Below, one piece after another: positions 1 through 12,700 of a stretch of 64,000 nt of DNA. The notes below the pieces were generated by a model that did not search any database, was not told the DNA's origin, and saw only the letters and a list, made by a program, of their open reading frames with translations. Position 1 is the first letter of the stretch. Every line of letters starts with the position of its first letter. A program made the position numbers and the translations under genes. Source of the DNA: Mytilus trossulus (taxonomy: Eukaryota; Mollusca; Bivalvia; Mytilida; Mytilidae); contig NC_086378.1 in assembly GCF_036588685.1 (NCBI RefSeq), positions 43,687,578-43,751,577 of the forward strand, written 5' to 3'.

Positions 1-609
1 TACATCAACAACAATTCAAGAAAACCGACAATTTGTGTTTACGCATGCGGAAGAATATCTGAAGAACGTTTTGTAACAAACACAGAAAAAATATGAATGC
101 CTATACTCAAATCCAATTTATTAGAAAATATTATTACAGATGAGTGTTCACCATGTACTTACACTACACTATCATTAGAATAGTAGAATAGAATGATATT
201 CAAATGGATGAGAATTGTGTATATGATATAAATACAAATGTTAATACATGTATGATATATCATATTACTACAATATAATAATTGTTACGGTGATGTTGAA
301 TTCCCTTCATTTATACATCATCCACACACAAAGTCTCAGAAAAAAACCAATATCTATGATTCTTAACCTGACTTTCAAAGATGTGATTTATTTTCTGAGA
401 CAAGTGCTTGTTACAATCCAACAGAACTAGCGGTCTTCCGATTTTCAGTACTTCGAAACTTAAATTTTGGACACCAATATATAATTCGTTCTCCAAAAAG
501 TAATTACTTTTTATAATTTTGTTAAGTTTGTACATTAAATATGCTTCTTATAGGACATATGTTGTCTATTTTTATCTGAATTTAAACACATGTTATTTTT
601 GAATATCAG
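1..609. other. Intron upstream of first visible transglutaminase exon
   Basis: No exon for the missing transglutaminase N-terminus could be found. About 250-480 is a dispersed repeat whose diverged, inverted relative lies at about 25795-25985. Confidence 0.6.
255..480 (+). repeat. Dispersed repeat, copy 1 (inverted partner at 25795-25985)
   Basis: The reverse complement of 25795-25985 shares with this stretch, in order, CACTACAATATAATA, a CATCCACnCAC block, GATGTGATTT, TTTTCTGAGACAA, GTGCTTGT and TTCAGTACTTC. No protein is encoded. Confidence 0.65.
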
Positions 610-728
610 CTGATACTGTGTTCCTTGAAGACGAAAATGAAAGGGAAGAGTATATACTAAATGAAACTGGAAGGATATGGATGGGAACGGTTGGAAAATT
701 TAGTGTTAGACCATGGAACTTTGCTCAG
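610..728 (+). CDS. Transglutaminase exon (start of catalytic core)
   Basis: Encodes [14 protein letters not shown] through PWNFAQ, the conserved entry into the core domain. The acceptor is ATCAG and the donor GTATGT. The exon begins with two bases completing a codon from an exon outside the window. Confidence 0.92.
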
Positions 729-3700
729 GTATGTCCGTTATTATAGAATAAACATATTTTTGAATGGCATATAAATGGTATAGTACACAAATTTAGAAAA
801 TACCCAATATGTTCATTTAAATATACACACTAAGAGGAAGTAGGCTTGTCGACCGAGTTTTACAAAAGAAATAAGAAGATGTGGTATGAGTGCCAATGAG
901 AAAACTCTCCATTCACACATAACATCATTTAGTCTGACAAGCATCAACCACTAAATAAAAGCTCTCAATTTTGTATTTGAATTACGCCTTCACTCTTATA
1001 TGTACAACGCATTTTGTGATTTTTGCAAATTATAAATTAATTGATCTTTTACATGTAAAAGAGCATTTAAAGGGCTGGTACTCAAATTCAATTAACTATC
1101 TTAGTTAGTTTTGATGAAATCAATATGATATTTTACTTTGAATTACAAGAACACTTGTTTGCTCATCTAGTATATCCATGGCTAATGCAGAACAGCATGT
1201 AATTGAAGAATAAAGTAAACATCAGCCTTTTATACTTTGAAACGTCCGGAAAAATATATGACAAAAAGATGTTTCTTTATTTCGTTCAACAGCTTTCTTG
1301 CCATATCTATGGAATTCATGTCATTTATGTTCTACAAATATGTTTGCCATCTAAGAATGATTGGTCAATTAGAAGCAACAAAATGTTCTAAAATCACAAA
1401 ACAGTACACGTTTCCACTATGTTTAACTATCATTTTTACAGTAGAGGAAAGTAGAAACGTATGATTAAAAACCGTTTGTAGTCTTCTTGTTGTGTATGTA
1501 AAACACATTTCACCCTTCCTGCTGTATATATTCAGAGCAGATATGACACGTCAATGGAACAGCTACCAACGAAAACAAAATGTTGATGATACTTTTAATA
1601 TAAAATAGTTATCAAAGGTACCAGGATTATAATTTAGTACGCCAGACGCGCGTTTCGTCTACATAAGACTCATCAGTGACGCTCATATGAAAATATTTAT
1701 TAAGCCAAACAAGTAAAAAGTTGAAGAGCATTGAGGATCCAAAAAGTTGTGCCAAATACGGCTAAGGTAAGCTATGCCTGCGATAAGAAAATCCTTAGTT
1801 TTTCTCAAAATTCAAAGTTTTGTAAACAGGAAATTTTAAAAATGACCACATTATTGATATTCATGTCAACATCGAAGTGTTGACTACTGGGCTGGTGATA
1901 CCCTCGGGGACGAAACGTCCACCAGCAGTGGCATCGACCCAGTGGTGTATATAGTTATCAAAGGTAAACCAGCAAAGTTGGTAATAATGTAACAAAAACA
2001 AAACTCGCATACGCCTCAGTCATGGATATTTATTTTACTGTGACAACAGAGCTTGCACTCAGAAATAGATATGAATTTAGAAGAAACTCCTCAGTGACAC
2101 TCGATTCAAATATGTTAAAAAGGCCAAATAAAGTCCCCAAATTGCGAAAAGTTATGCCAAATACAGCTTAGGTAATCCGTTCCTATAGTAGTATATTCAA
2201 AACATTCATCTCTTTCTATCAGTGTTTTTTACTACAATTCGACACTCCTTGCACGGTTTATAAGATCTTATAAAGAAATTCGCTTCTGTATTTTTCTCAA
2301 TAACAAAGAACATTTGTATGATGTCAGGGCGGTAAAAAACTATGATTAGAATTGACCAGATGCAAGGGAATTAGTTAACATCTGTGTTAGTTTAAATTTA
2401 AGTGAATTGAATAAGTAAAAAAAGATGGATATAAGGGGATTTCATTTGATGAAACTGCAAAATGTATATTACGTTTAATTGAATCATGAAACGTCTGTAT
2501 TCCTGCCCAGTAGTGAGATAGTAGTTGTGATATGAATAATAATTTGAACACTAGTACTACCAATCGGGTATTTGTAAATAGGTCTCACGGTTTATAGATT
2601 TGTATTTCATGTGGAATGTTTTTATTTCATTGCTCTTTTGACAATGCTTGAGAAGATAAAATATTATGAAATAACGTTAGATATTATTTGTGAAAATTGG
2701 CATTCTTTGTATAAATGCTTGCCAATCTAAATTAAAAATATTCCTTTACATTTTTATAGTTTGACGATGTGTGTTTGATGGCAGCTCTTGCAATGCTTGA
2801 AAAGTCAGAGTTAGCAGACTCTGCTAGAGGAGACCCTCTGTTGGTTGTCCGTGCAATATCGAGTGTTGTAAGTCATAATTGAATAAGATCTCTCATACTA
2901 ACTCCAATATCTTATATCGTTAGTTGAATTTCTAAGCCTTTTCAAAATCCGTTTAAACAAATGCGTACAGTTGTTATTCTAAAGTTGGTATTTATTAAAT
3001 TCGGATCTAGGTTCACATAGACGGCGGCTTTGAAATTGAGTTAATTTTCTACGGGAGAAAACCAGTGTATTTAAATGCCAATTAGTAGTAAAATATGGCA
3101 ATAAAACAATTAACCGTTATATATGAGAAAGTTTAACTGCAAGTAGTATGTTGAGAAAACGAGACTGTGTAGATACCAGTGTGGAATTAATTGATGTATT
3201 GTTCATTCCCATATCTTTTACAGTGTAGTAAAAGAAAGAAGATAAATCCCAAAATATACGAATAAACCTTTAGGGATCATTGAACCTTGTAAATAAACTC
3301 ATCATAGATACCAGGATTAAAAAAGTTATTTACCCAAGACGTGCATTTCGTCTACAAAAGACTCATCAGTGACGCTCGAATTAAAAAATATTTAAAATGC
3401 CAAATATAGTACGAAGTTAAAAAGCATTGAGGACCAAAAATTCCTAAAAGTTTTGCCAAATACAGCTAAGGTAACGTATTCCTGAGGCAGAAAAGCCGTA
3501 GTATTTAAAAAAAATCGAAGTTTTGTTAACAGTTAATTTATTATTATGAACATATAATTGCTTGCAATCTGATTTCATCTATTCAGATGAAAAGTTTTGG
3601 TTTTCTTAATTCGTTTGTTGTCTGCCTGCTATTGCAGTAATTTTTTTCTTTTACCGTTATGTCTACCTGACTGATAATATACTTGTAAACATTAAATGAA

Positions 3701-6700
3701 AACCGATGATTAATGATAGAAATATTTCAAACGGATTTTTGAATGACAATTATAATGTACAAATAATGTTTAATCTTTAACCAAAACATAAGTGATTACG
3801 AGTTAATGATCTTTAGCTCAAGTTTTTGAATAGCTTTTGATGACAGACACCATTAGAATGTCTTTTTTCTCAATAATCACTGCTATATATTCTGGGTTTG
3901 ATTTTTTTGTGCCATTTGGGTCAAGGATTATTAAAATTTTAATCACAATCCATAATGAATCACATCATCTTCATACAACAATATTTGTCTTATTAGATGG
4001 CAGATAAATTGCTTGATGACATTTAACACTATTAACTAAAGTGTATTCTTAAGTGGTATATCATTTTTTACAGTCGTTTAAACGATTTATAATTAACTAA
4101 CCATCGTTTGACCTTTGGTGATAATGACAGTCCAGCATGTAATACAAGCGGGTAATATTAGCATTTAACCGATTCAATTAAGTTCAAATATCACGTTTGC
4201 TTAATGATTTTGAAAGGTCATTAAAGGTTGAAATATTTAAGTATGAATAAGATAATAACTTTGCAAATTGAAAGTCTCTCTCTAAATTAAAATCTTGCTT
4301 TTCAGCTTCATACCGGCGATACCAAAAGGAATAATATGTTTGCATTCCTTTCCATGATGCCTGATTCATTCAATTAGATATTTGGTTCATATTACTCAAT
4401 TTATTTCACTTGACTGGGCGGAGTTTATCCAGTTCGCTCATAATGAACCAGTCCACCTATAGATAGGTGTTTTAGGATACTCATCAATGCTTTGTCCAGT
4501 CATTCTTTTGTAAATTCCTTTGAGGTCACTGATAGGTGATTGTAAATCAGTAATAACTATAACGGCAATCATCGTAATCACACACATTTTCAAATCGACT
4601 GTCCTCATGCAAATTAAAACGTAAGCTCCGCCCGATCAGTTGAAATAACATTGGTAATACATGTAGTTTTATCACAAAATGTTATATATCAAGTTTGATA
4701 ATATTCACTGGGGGAAAGCGGCTGTTCGTAACTTCCGTCACGTACGGCCCAATATGGCAGATGACCGTACAGGTATCGCTGGTACAAATTTTATAAGTAA
4801 TATAATAAGAAGCTGCAGACTTTTTTAGTTTCGATTTTGGAGGAAGTTGTGACCTGTAGAACCAAAAATGCGTAGAAATTTCAGTTTTCCAAATTTTCCT
4901 CTGTAAAGCCTGAATCTTTTTATTATTAGATAAATTTTATATATCATGTAGGTACTTCAGATGATGTTACATATCTAGTACGAATTTCGTTTTGGTTGAG
5001 CAAAATGTGCGTAAGCGGTGGCTCTCAACACAGAAAATGCTTAAAGACGTATTTGATTCCTTACAGTTGAGCTGACAAACTTTTAAGCACTCACATCTAC
5101 AAATAAATATTCTGAACGGATTTTACCTAACAATATATTAGTAGTATTACCATAAAACGTTTCCAATTCAACAGCACTAGATGGTCTATGATAATGAAAT
5201 TGAGAATTGAAATGGGGAAGGTGTCAAAGAGAAAACAACCTGACCATAGAGCAGACAACAGCCGAAGACCACCAATGGGTCTTCAATAATTCTTTTCCAA
5301 TATGTATTGAAAATTCAACAGACCTCATTCTCAATTGAATAATTGTCTAACGTTCTTGTCTATATATATGTAGTACATTTTATTGCATAATTTTTTATGT
5401 AAAAACCATCAGAATGTTTGTTGTATTTAGGGACTATACTTGTTTATTGAAATGATTGTTATTAAAATATTACACTTAAAACCTTCATTTCATTAATCCT
5501 AATGTATACAATTCACTGAAATTTGTAAAAAAGTGAGGTGCGTGGAACTTCGTTTTAAACAAACAATTGACACCTTTTCAATTGTATAACATCCAGCAGA
5601 AGTAATGAGAACTACAAATTCCACAAATTTACAAATGTCGTACCAACTAAAATTACAACATAAAGAAATAGAACGTAAAATATCCCGTTTAATAACATTT
5701 AATTGTTAAACCATTGTGAGTAAGTAGAAAATATGAATTTCAGAACATATAAACTAAATAATGATGGAAAAGGAGTGGAATTTATTTGTTTTTATATTTT
5801 TACTTTTGCCGTCATACTACAATATGTTTAATAGGATTTATATTTCAAAAGTGGAAGATAGTCACAAAAAAATTTACGACTAAAATGTATCGTAAGTTAA
5901 ACTGAAATGTGTATAACTTACGAGTAATTTTACTCTTAAGATTTATTTTGTGAAAAGAACCGCTGGTCTCAAAACATGTCGCAGAAACAAAAACAGTTTT
6001 CGCAAGAGACACTCCCAAATGAGAGGATATGAAAATTTGTTGTATAAATAAAGTGAAAATTCTAAGAAAATGGTCATACGGAATTCATGTACCGTTTTGT
6101 TGAACAGATCATGATAACACTAATCTGCAACGCCACATTGTCAAACTTGTTGGATTAGAATTTGAATTTCCTGTAAACTGCCTTGTTAACTTTAATTGGG
6201 TTTTGAAGCAGGAACATTCATTAGGAAACGTTATCTTACTTTTAACAAATCAATAAAGTACTCCGTAAAAGGTGAAAAAGAACATTTAGGAAAAGCAGTC
6301 TTTTGAAATATATATTCATTTTAAGTAAAATCTTGATTTAACCTGTATATGAGAGATAAACTCAACACAATATCGGTTCTCTCTTTGCGTTGTTTCTCCA
6401 CTTATAACAATGAATAAAACCTGTACTTTATATTGACCACACATATATATATCTAATTTTTCCCTAATCACTGCGGTTAAAGCCATGCTCATCTACAATT
6501 ACAAGCCGCTCAGCTTTTGTTTTTATAAGGAATGTTGAGATTTTATACCTGATCTTTAGAATATTAAACTTCACAGTTTTACCTACAAATATACTCAGCA
6601 TGGGCTTTTTCGTTATTGTTTTCTTGGCTAACAAGGAATTTCTTTCTAGTCTATCAGGAACATGCTAATGTGGATGTTATGATTATTTTGTTTAACCCAG

Positions 6701-9700
6701 TCACATTCTGTATGTACATGTCCCAATTCAGGAGCCGCTAATTCAACAGTTGTCGTTGGTCTATATGTATATGTCTTTACTTTTATTGATTTGTTCATCA
6801 ATCAGACCGGTTATTTTGAACTGTATTACATTACGTCATGTTGGGGCATTTAATAACCTACTATACGCATTGGGTTTACTCTTACTTTAAGGCCTTATGG
6901 TGGCCTATATTTGCTTTAATAATAGTCACCCTTGGACTCTCTGCTTGATAGTTTACAATCATACAATAATATCTTATTATCATATTTACCTTAAAAGCGG
7001 TTAATGGATTACGCCATTTTCTGTTTAACCAGTGTTTTCTTTAACCTACATTGCGTTGAGTCACTTGTTATGTGAGGGATTTACCCTAGTTACATCAGTT
7101 ATTTTTTTTAAATAGATCAATAACAATGAACATGATGGCGGAATATTAGTCGGTAACTATTCTGGTAAATACGACGACGGAGTAGCACCATATGCATGGA
7201 ACGGAAGTTCAGCAATTTTGGAAGAATACTTAAAAAAACGAAAAGGAGTAAAATATGGACAATGTTGGACGTTCGCTGCTGTTGCCACTACAGGTTTGGA
7301 TTTTTATTTTAGTTGTGTTTTTTGGCAATAACAGGGTTCTTTACTTTTTTAATAACTTATGTATGAGGAACGTATCTGATTGGTAATTGATACCTGCTAA
7401 TTTCTGAAGGTATAAAATCAGGTCCTTACTATAGTCATAACAGTAGAAGGCGATGATAGCAAATTTCACACGTTATCATCTTCAATATACGTCGATAGTA
7501 AAGAACGCAGTATTGCACAATTTATTAGCAAATAAAATTTAAAAAAATCTTCTTATAAATGATAAATGCTAAACATAACCGAACGGTTTGGTAAAATTAT
7601 AACATTTTACTTTTTTCACTCTCGTTTATTTATAAAGCTTTGTGTTAGCAGACACATAAAAAATGATTGAATTGAAAATTTTAAATTTTTATATCTAAAA
7701 TAACTTTCCTGAATATTTCAATAAATTTCATGATGCATATTATTTAGATGAAACAGATTAATGAATCCATTTCATGCAGTAAGTATGTTGAACTACTATT
7801 CAAAGTCCGTGTCATTGGATGGTTCAACTAAAAGTAATTAAGAACTTGCATTGTTTTATAATATTGCATTGAATGTACATGTTACTGAATTATTTGTATT
7901 ATTGCACTTGTATCAATAACAATACAAACATATCTAAATTGATAAAGAAAAAAAATGATGACCGGTGCAAAATTTGCAATGAACAACAGCATAGAAACTT
8001 TAAAGTTAGTTTTGTGTTTAATTTTAATAGTTTAATAATAGAATTCGATTAATCTTTCATCACTTTGGTATCACATGCGCAAACAACTCCAAAACAATGA
8101 AATGGAGAATAGAAATTGGGAATGTGTCAAACAACCTGACCATAGAGTTAACAATACAACAGCCGAAGGCCACAAACCCAATTTATGAAAGACAATTGCT
8201 GACTGGAATTCAAAAAGATTTATTTATGTGGTTAAAAATTAGCATTTTCTTGCCATTAGTAGATAACAAAGCGATGTCAGTGTGTCACATTGAAAATCAT
8301 ACCTTAAAAGAGGAACCGACAGTCGTTCACCAGCGCACACCGACACACATCATAAGGGGTAACAAAAATACACAATGTCTAGTAACTTCATCTATACTGA
8401 AGGTAAAGTGTGACCCGTAGAAATGTTTTAATTGAGTTTATTGATTTGTTTGTATGTTAGCCACAAGAAAGATTAAAGAAATGTTTTGGTTTTTTTTAAT
8501 TTACCATAACTTGTAAATGTGCAAAGTTTTTATGATACATTTTAGCACTAAGAGCACTTGGAATACCCACCCGCTGTGTCACAAATTTCATATCAGCGCA
8601 TGACAGCGATTTTAGTACCCAAATAGACAATTTCTGGTCACCTGACAACAAACCGAGAAAACGACTGAATGATACAATATGGTAAGATATTTTCAGTTAT
8701 TCCGTTGTTTTTCTCTTATAGTTGATGTGTTTCCCTCGGTTTCAGTTTGGAACACGGACTTGTTTTGCTTAAAAGAGGGACGAAAGATACCAAAGGGACA
8801 GTCAAACTCATAAATCTAAAACAAACTGACAACGCCATGGCTAAAAATGAAAAAGACAAACAGAAGACAATAGCACACATGACACAATATAGAAAACTAA
8901 AGAATAAACAACACGAACCCCAACAAAAACTAGGGGTGTCTCAGGTGCTCCGGAAGGGTAAGCAGATCCTGCTCCACATGCGGCACCCGTCGTGTTGCTT
9001 ATGTGATTACAAATCCGGTAAATAGTCTAATTCGGTAGGTCAAATTCATGAAAGGGAAGGGGATTGTAGTTACGACGTAAGGAACATATCCGATATCATT
9101 TGTGAAACAGCTTAATCGATTTTTGACTATTGAACAGCTGTATATTGCTGTTGCCTTTACTTTTTAATCGCAAATCTCACGGAAAAAGCAACATTTGGTA
9201 GCTGCACTATACCACAAATGTGATTAATCAAAATGATGGTAAAAAAATCAAATCTTATTATATCATACAATAATATTGTATTGTCAAAGCATTGGACTAT
9301 AAATGTAAGGCACATTGCATTCATACATAAAAAACAGATTAAAAGCCTCATTGACGTCTGATATGATGAAAATCGTAATATGTGATTATTTGAAACAATA
9401 CAATTTAATCGTGATTTAAGAGGTTTTGGTTCTTAATCATGCTGTTAAGAATGAATTAATTGTGTGATGGTTGTAGCGCTATTTGCATACTTAGTTTTAT
9501 AAGTGTTCTAACTGAATAATCTGTCTGTTTTGTAGAACATGTAGAAACATATATATGCTCAAAATGACGATTAATTGTATATAAATTTCATACCACTGTT
9601 TCGAATATTACCGATTTTTACAGTTGCATTAGAGTTGCATAACTATTGCCTGAATACATTACGTAGGAATGGTATCATAAATCAACTTTTGGTATGCAAT

Positions 9701-12700
9701 TAAGATGCGATGCTTTTTTTGTCTTTTGCATGTTATTGTTAGGTTAAGTAATTATTATAGTAGTCATATAATTTCAAAATAAAAATGTATTATGTTGGTT
9801 TTATTATGCCAGGATAAGAAATAAGTGCCCACTTTTATGTATTATTTTTGCATGTTTATTTCATCACTGTATCATTATTTCACAAGCCCTTCTTTGTTTA
9901 TGTAGAGTAAGGGAAATTAACTAAAACAAAACGAGGACAAATTGAATATGAATTCGATATCATGAAGTTACGCTGTTTTGACGTTTGCATGAATCATTAA
10001 GTGTGCCGAAAAAAAAAACTTGCAGTAGTTTACTGATATTCAAAAATTCGTTAATAAGTTTTTGATATACAGGCAAGATAAAACATAAATGAAATTGCAT
10101 GTCTTCAAATCCGAAACTTATCAAAATGTTATGAAGGGAAGAGATCACGTCCGTAAATTAAAACAGATCAGACGACTATTCTTGTATTTAAAAAATTCAA
10201 ACGACGAACAAATATTTCGTCGTAACGGTCAAACAGTTCGTGAGACTGACCATGATGATTTTGTTGTAGATCGTCATATATTTTTATTTTAATCTACATC
10301 TGATTGACAGCACTGGTAGAGTATGCTATATGCCATTCATTTTCAATGTTATCTGCTTCTACCGTAAAACAATGGCACTTAGAATTATAAACACACCATA
10401 GTTGTTGTACATTTGAAAAATTAAATGTAAATAATTTGAATAATTTATATTGTCAGGGATTTTCATGTCTGGAATGAATCTTGGTTCAAAAGACCTGACT
10501 TGCCTGATGGTTATGATGGCTGGCAAGCCTTTGATCCAACACCACAAGAGTGCAATGAAGGTATGTTTTTTTTTCTATATTATTTCTAGTGAACTGGTTG
10601 TGCAATTGTAAAATGAAGAGGTGATTTTTTAGTTAATAACTAATTTGAAAGAATATTAAAGCTCAATCTGTCATAATTGGTATAATATAATAAAGCATAC
10701 TTCCGTTTGAAGTGCAATATTTTTTATCTGCCTCAAAGTAACTATTTTGGCAGTACAAAAAAAAAATGACATGCTTATTTGTATAGATAAAGGTACTTGA
10801 AGTGTATAACAACAACCATCATAATGCAGCTTTGCCACAACGAGTTGCAATCTTACTTGGAACCAAAATCTATGGAACATTTATGATTAAAATGCTGTGT
10901 ATTATATCTTTATAGGTGTGTTTACTTGTGGGCCAGCCTCAGTTAAAGCAATAAAACAAGGAAAGTTGTATCTTGGGTTCGATACAAGATTTTTGTTCGC
11001 TGAAGTGAACGGAGACCGAATTCATTGGACAATCGACGCTGAGGGGAATATGGAAGCTTTTGCGGAAGAAAAAACTATTGTAGGAAGGTTTCTTAGTACA
11101 AAAGCTGTAAATACAATTTCCAGAGAAGATGTAACTAGTTCTTACAGATATGCAGAAGGTATTACTATTTCTGTCCAGCATGATATTATTTATCTAATGC
11201 TTATAAAAGAATGTGGTCTTGCATATTAATTTTTTTGTACCGTTCAATGACAAGTTGATATATTAGAAGAAATAAAAACGAAAAATAAACCCGTGTTTTA
11301 TATACAATAAGTGGTTTATGAAAAAAAAGTTTCTGATTTCTTTTTTCAAATATAGAAAGTTGTCACATGAAAAACAGTGTTATGTTTTGAATTATCGGCC
11401 TTTCATGGGTTGAAACATCTTTTTTGTTATTTTTTATGTTACGAGCATACACAGTGTAATGTATTACTTCAAAGACAATAACAATCAAAACCAAGGAGTA
11501 AACAAAGATTCGAAAAACCAAAGGACATTTACATCAACAGTTATAAATAATAAATAAGAAACAACACGAACTCGACCAAAAACCGGGAGTGAAATCAGGT
11601 GCTCCGGAAGGGTAAGCATTTCCTGCATCGTATACGGCACCCGTCGTGTTATGTCTTTGTTCAGTTCGGTAATGATGGAAGGTTAAAGCTTCCATGTTCC
11701 AATAACATCGTTGTTAGAATAAGATTGTCGTTACTTTTAGTTTATGAAAAACATTGATGATGATCTAGATTTGGTTGATGAATTAGTTTGATGTAACACA
11801 ATCACTTCTTCGTAATTGGCATTAACTGATTATAAGAATTGACATCGTAAGTTTGTGATGAGAAATTTTAAAAGAATCATTTATTTGTCACAAAATGAAT
11901 GGTATCTCACATTAGTTATAAGAGGAGACGAGTAATATAAGTATTGGAATACATGATAGATTTTGTAAATAATAACATTAGAAATAAGTTTTCTTTAAAG
12001 AAATATTAGTTATCTGCAGTTATCTAAGATCATACAATGTTTACCTAATGCAAATTTGTTTGCTTCTTTCAATATTCTGTACTGTTGAATCAATAATGGA
12101 CAATCGTTTTGGTTTTGATTATATGAATATAAATCCATTGTCTGCAATCATTTAACGTCTATACTGTATTTACTCAGTTCTATTTGTTGTTTTCTTTGTC
12201 ATTTTGATTATAACATTTGTCTTATATTCATCATACAGAAAAATATATCTTATAGAAATATTCAAAGAATGAATGTTCATGAATCTTTTCAAGGATCAAC
12301 TGATTATCGCGGAGACCAAAATATAAGGTCAATATAGGCGCTTTGCAATTATTTGGACATTGCTTTAATTTTACTATATCTGAAAAAAAAATCCTTAAAT
12401 GTAAAGGTTTAACTAATGACAATATTAAAGATAACGAGGGATTTTTCTGATATAAAGTGGTTTAAATACATGTACCATACTCCCACTTTAATATAATATA
12501 ACCAATCACACATACCTGTAGTATGTTTAATACTGTAATATAACGACTATTTAATGAAATGATAATAAGGGTAATTTGAAATGAAGTATGGTTTAAAACA
12601 CCAAGTATCGGAGTATCAAAGAGAAGTCGATTCACTTTAGAATCTGTAAGTTATTATCATTGATGATTTGCAGGAACGTCCGAACTTGAAGAAGCCATTA

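Larger units (their letters stand above)
729..2759. other. Transglutaminase intron with R1 hammerhead repeat
   Basis: About 855-910 is an inverted fragment of a retroelement 3' end (GAAGATGTGGTATGAGTGCC). About 1610-1970 is an R1 repeat and 2040-2210 a decayed second unit. The rest shows nothing recognisable. Confidence 0.6.
2868..7115. other. Long transglutaminase intron with repeats
   Basis: Holds an R1 copy (3308-3540), an inverted-repeat element (4385-4652), a short dispersed fragment at 5190-5290 (GAAATGGGGAAGGTGTCAAAG type) and a decayed retroelement 3' end at 6670-6960. No coding exon was recognised. Confidence 0.6.

Noticed and set aside
8097-8420. 107-codon ORF in a transglutaminase intron
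   Set aside because: It begins in a dispersed repeat fragment and ends without splice support or family features.
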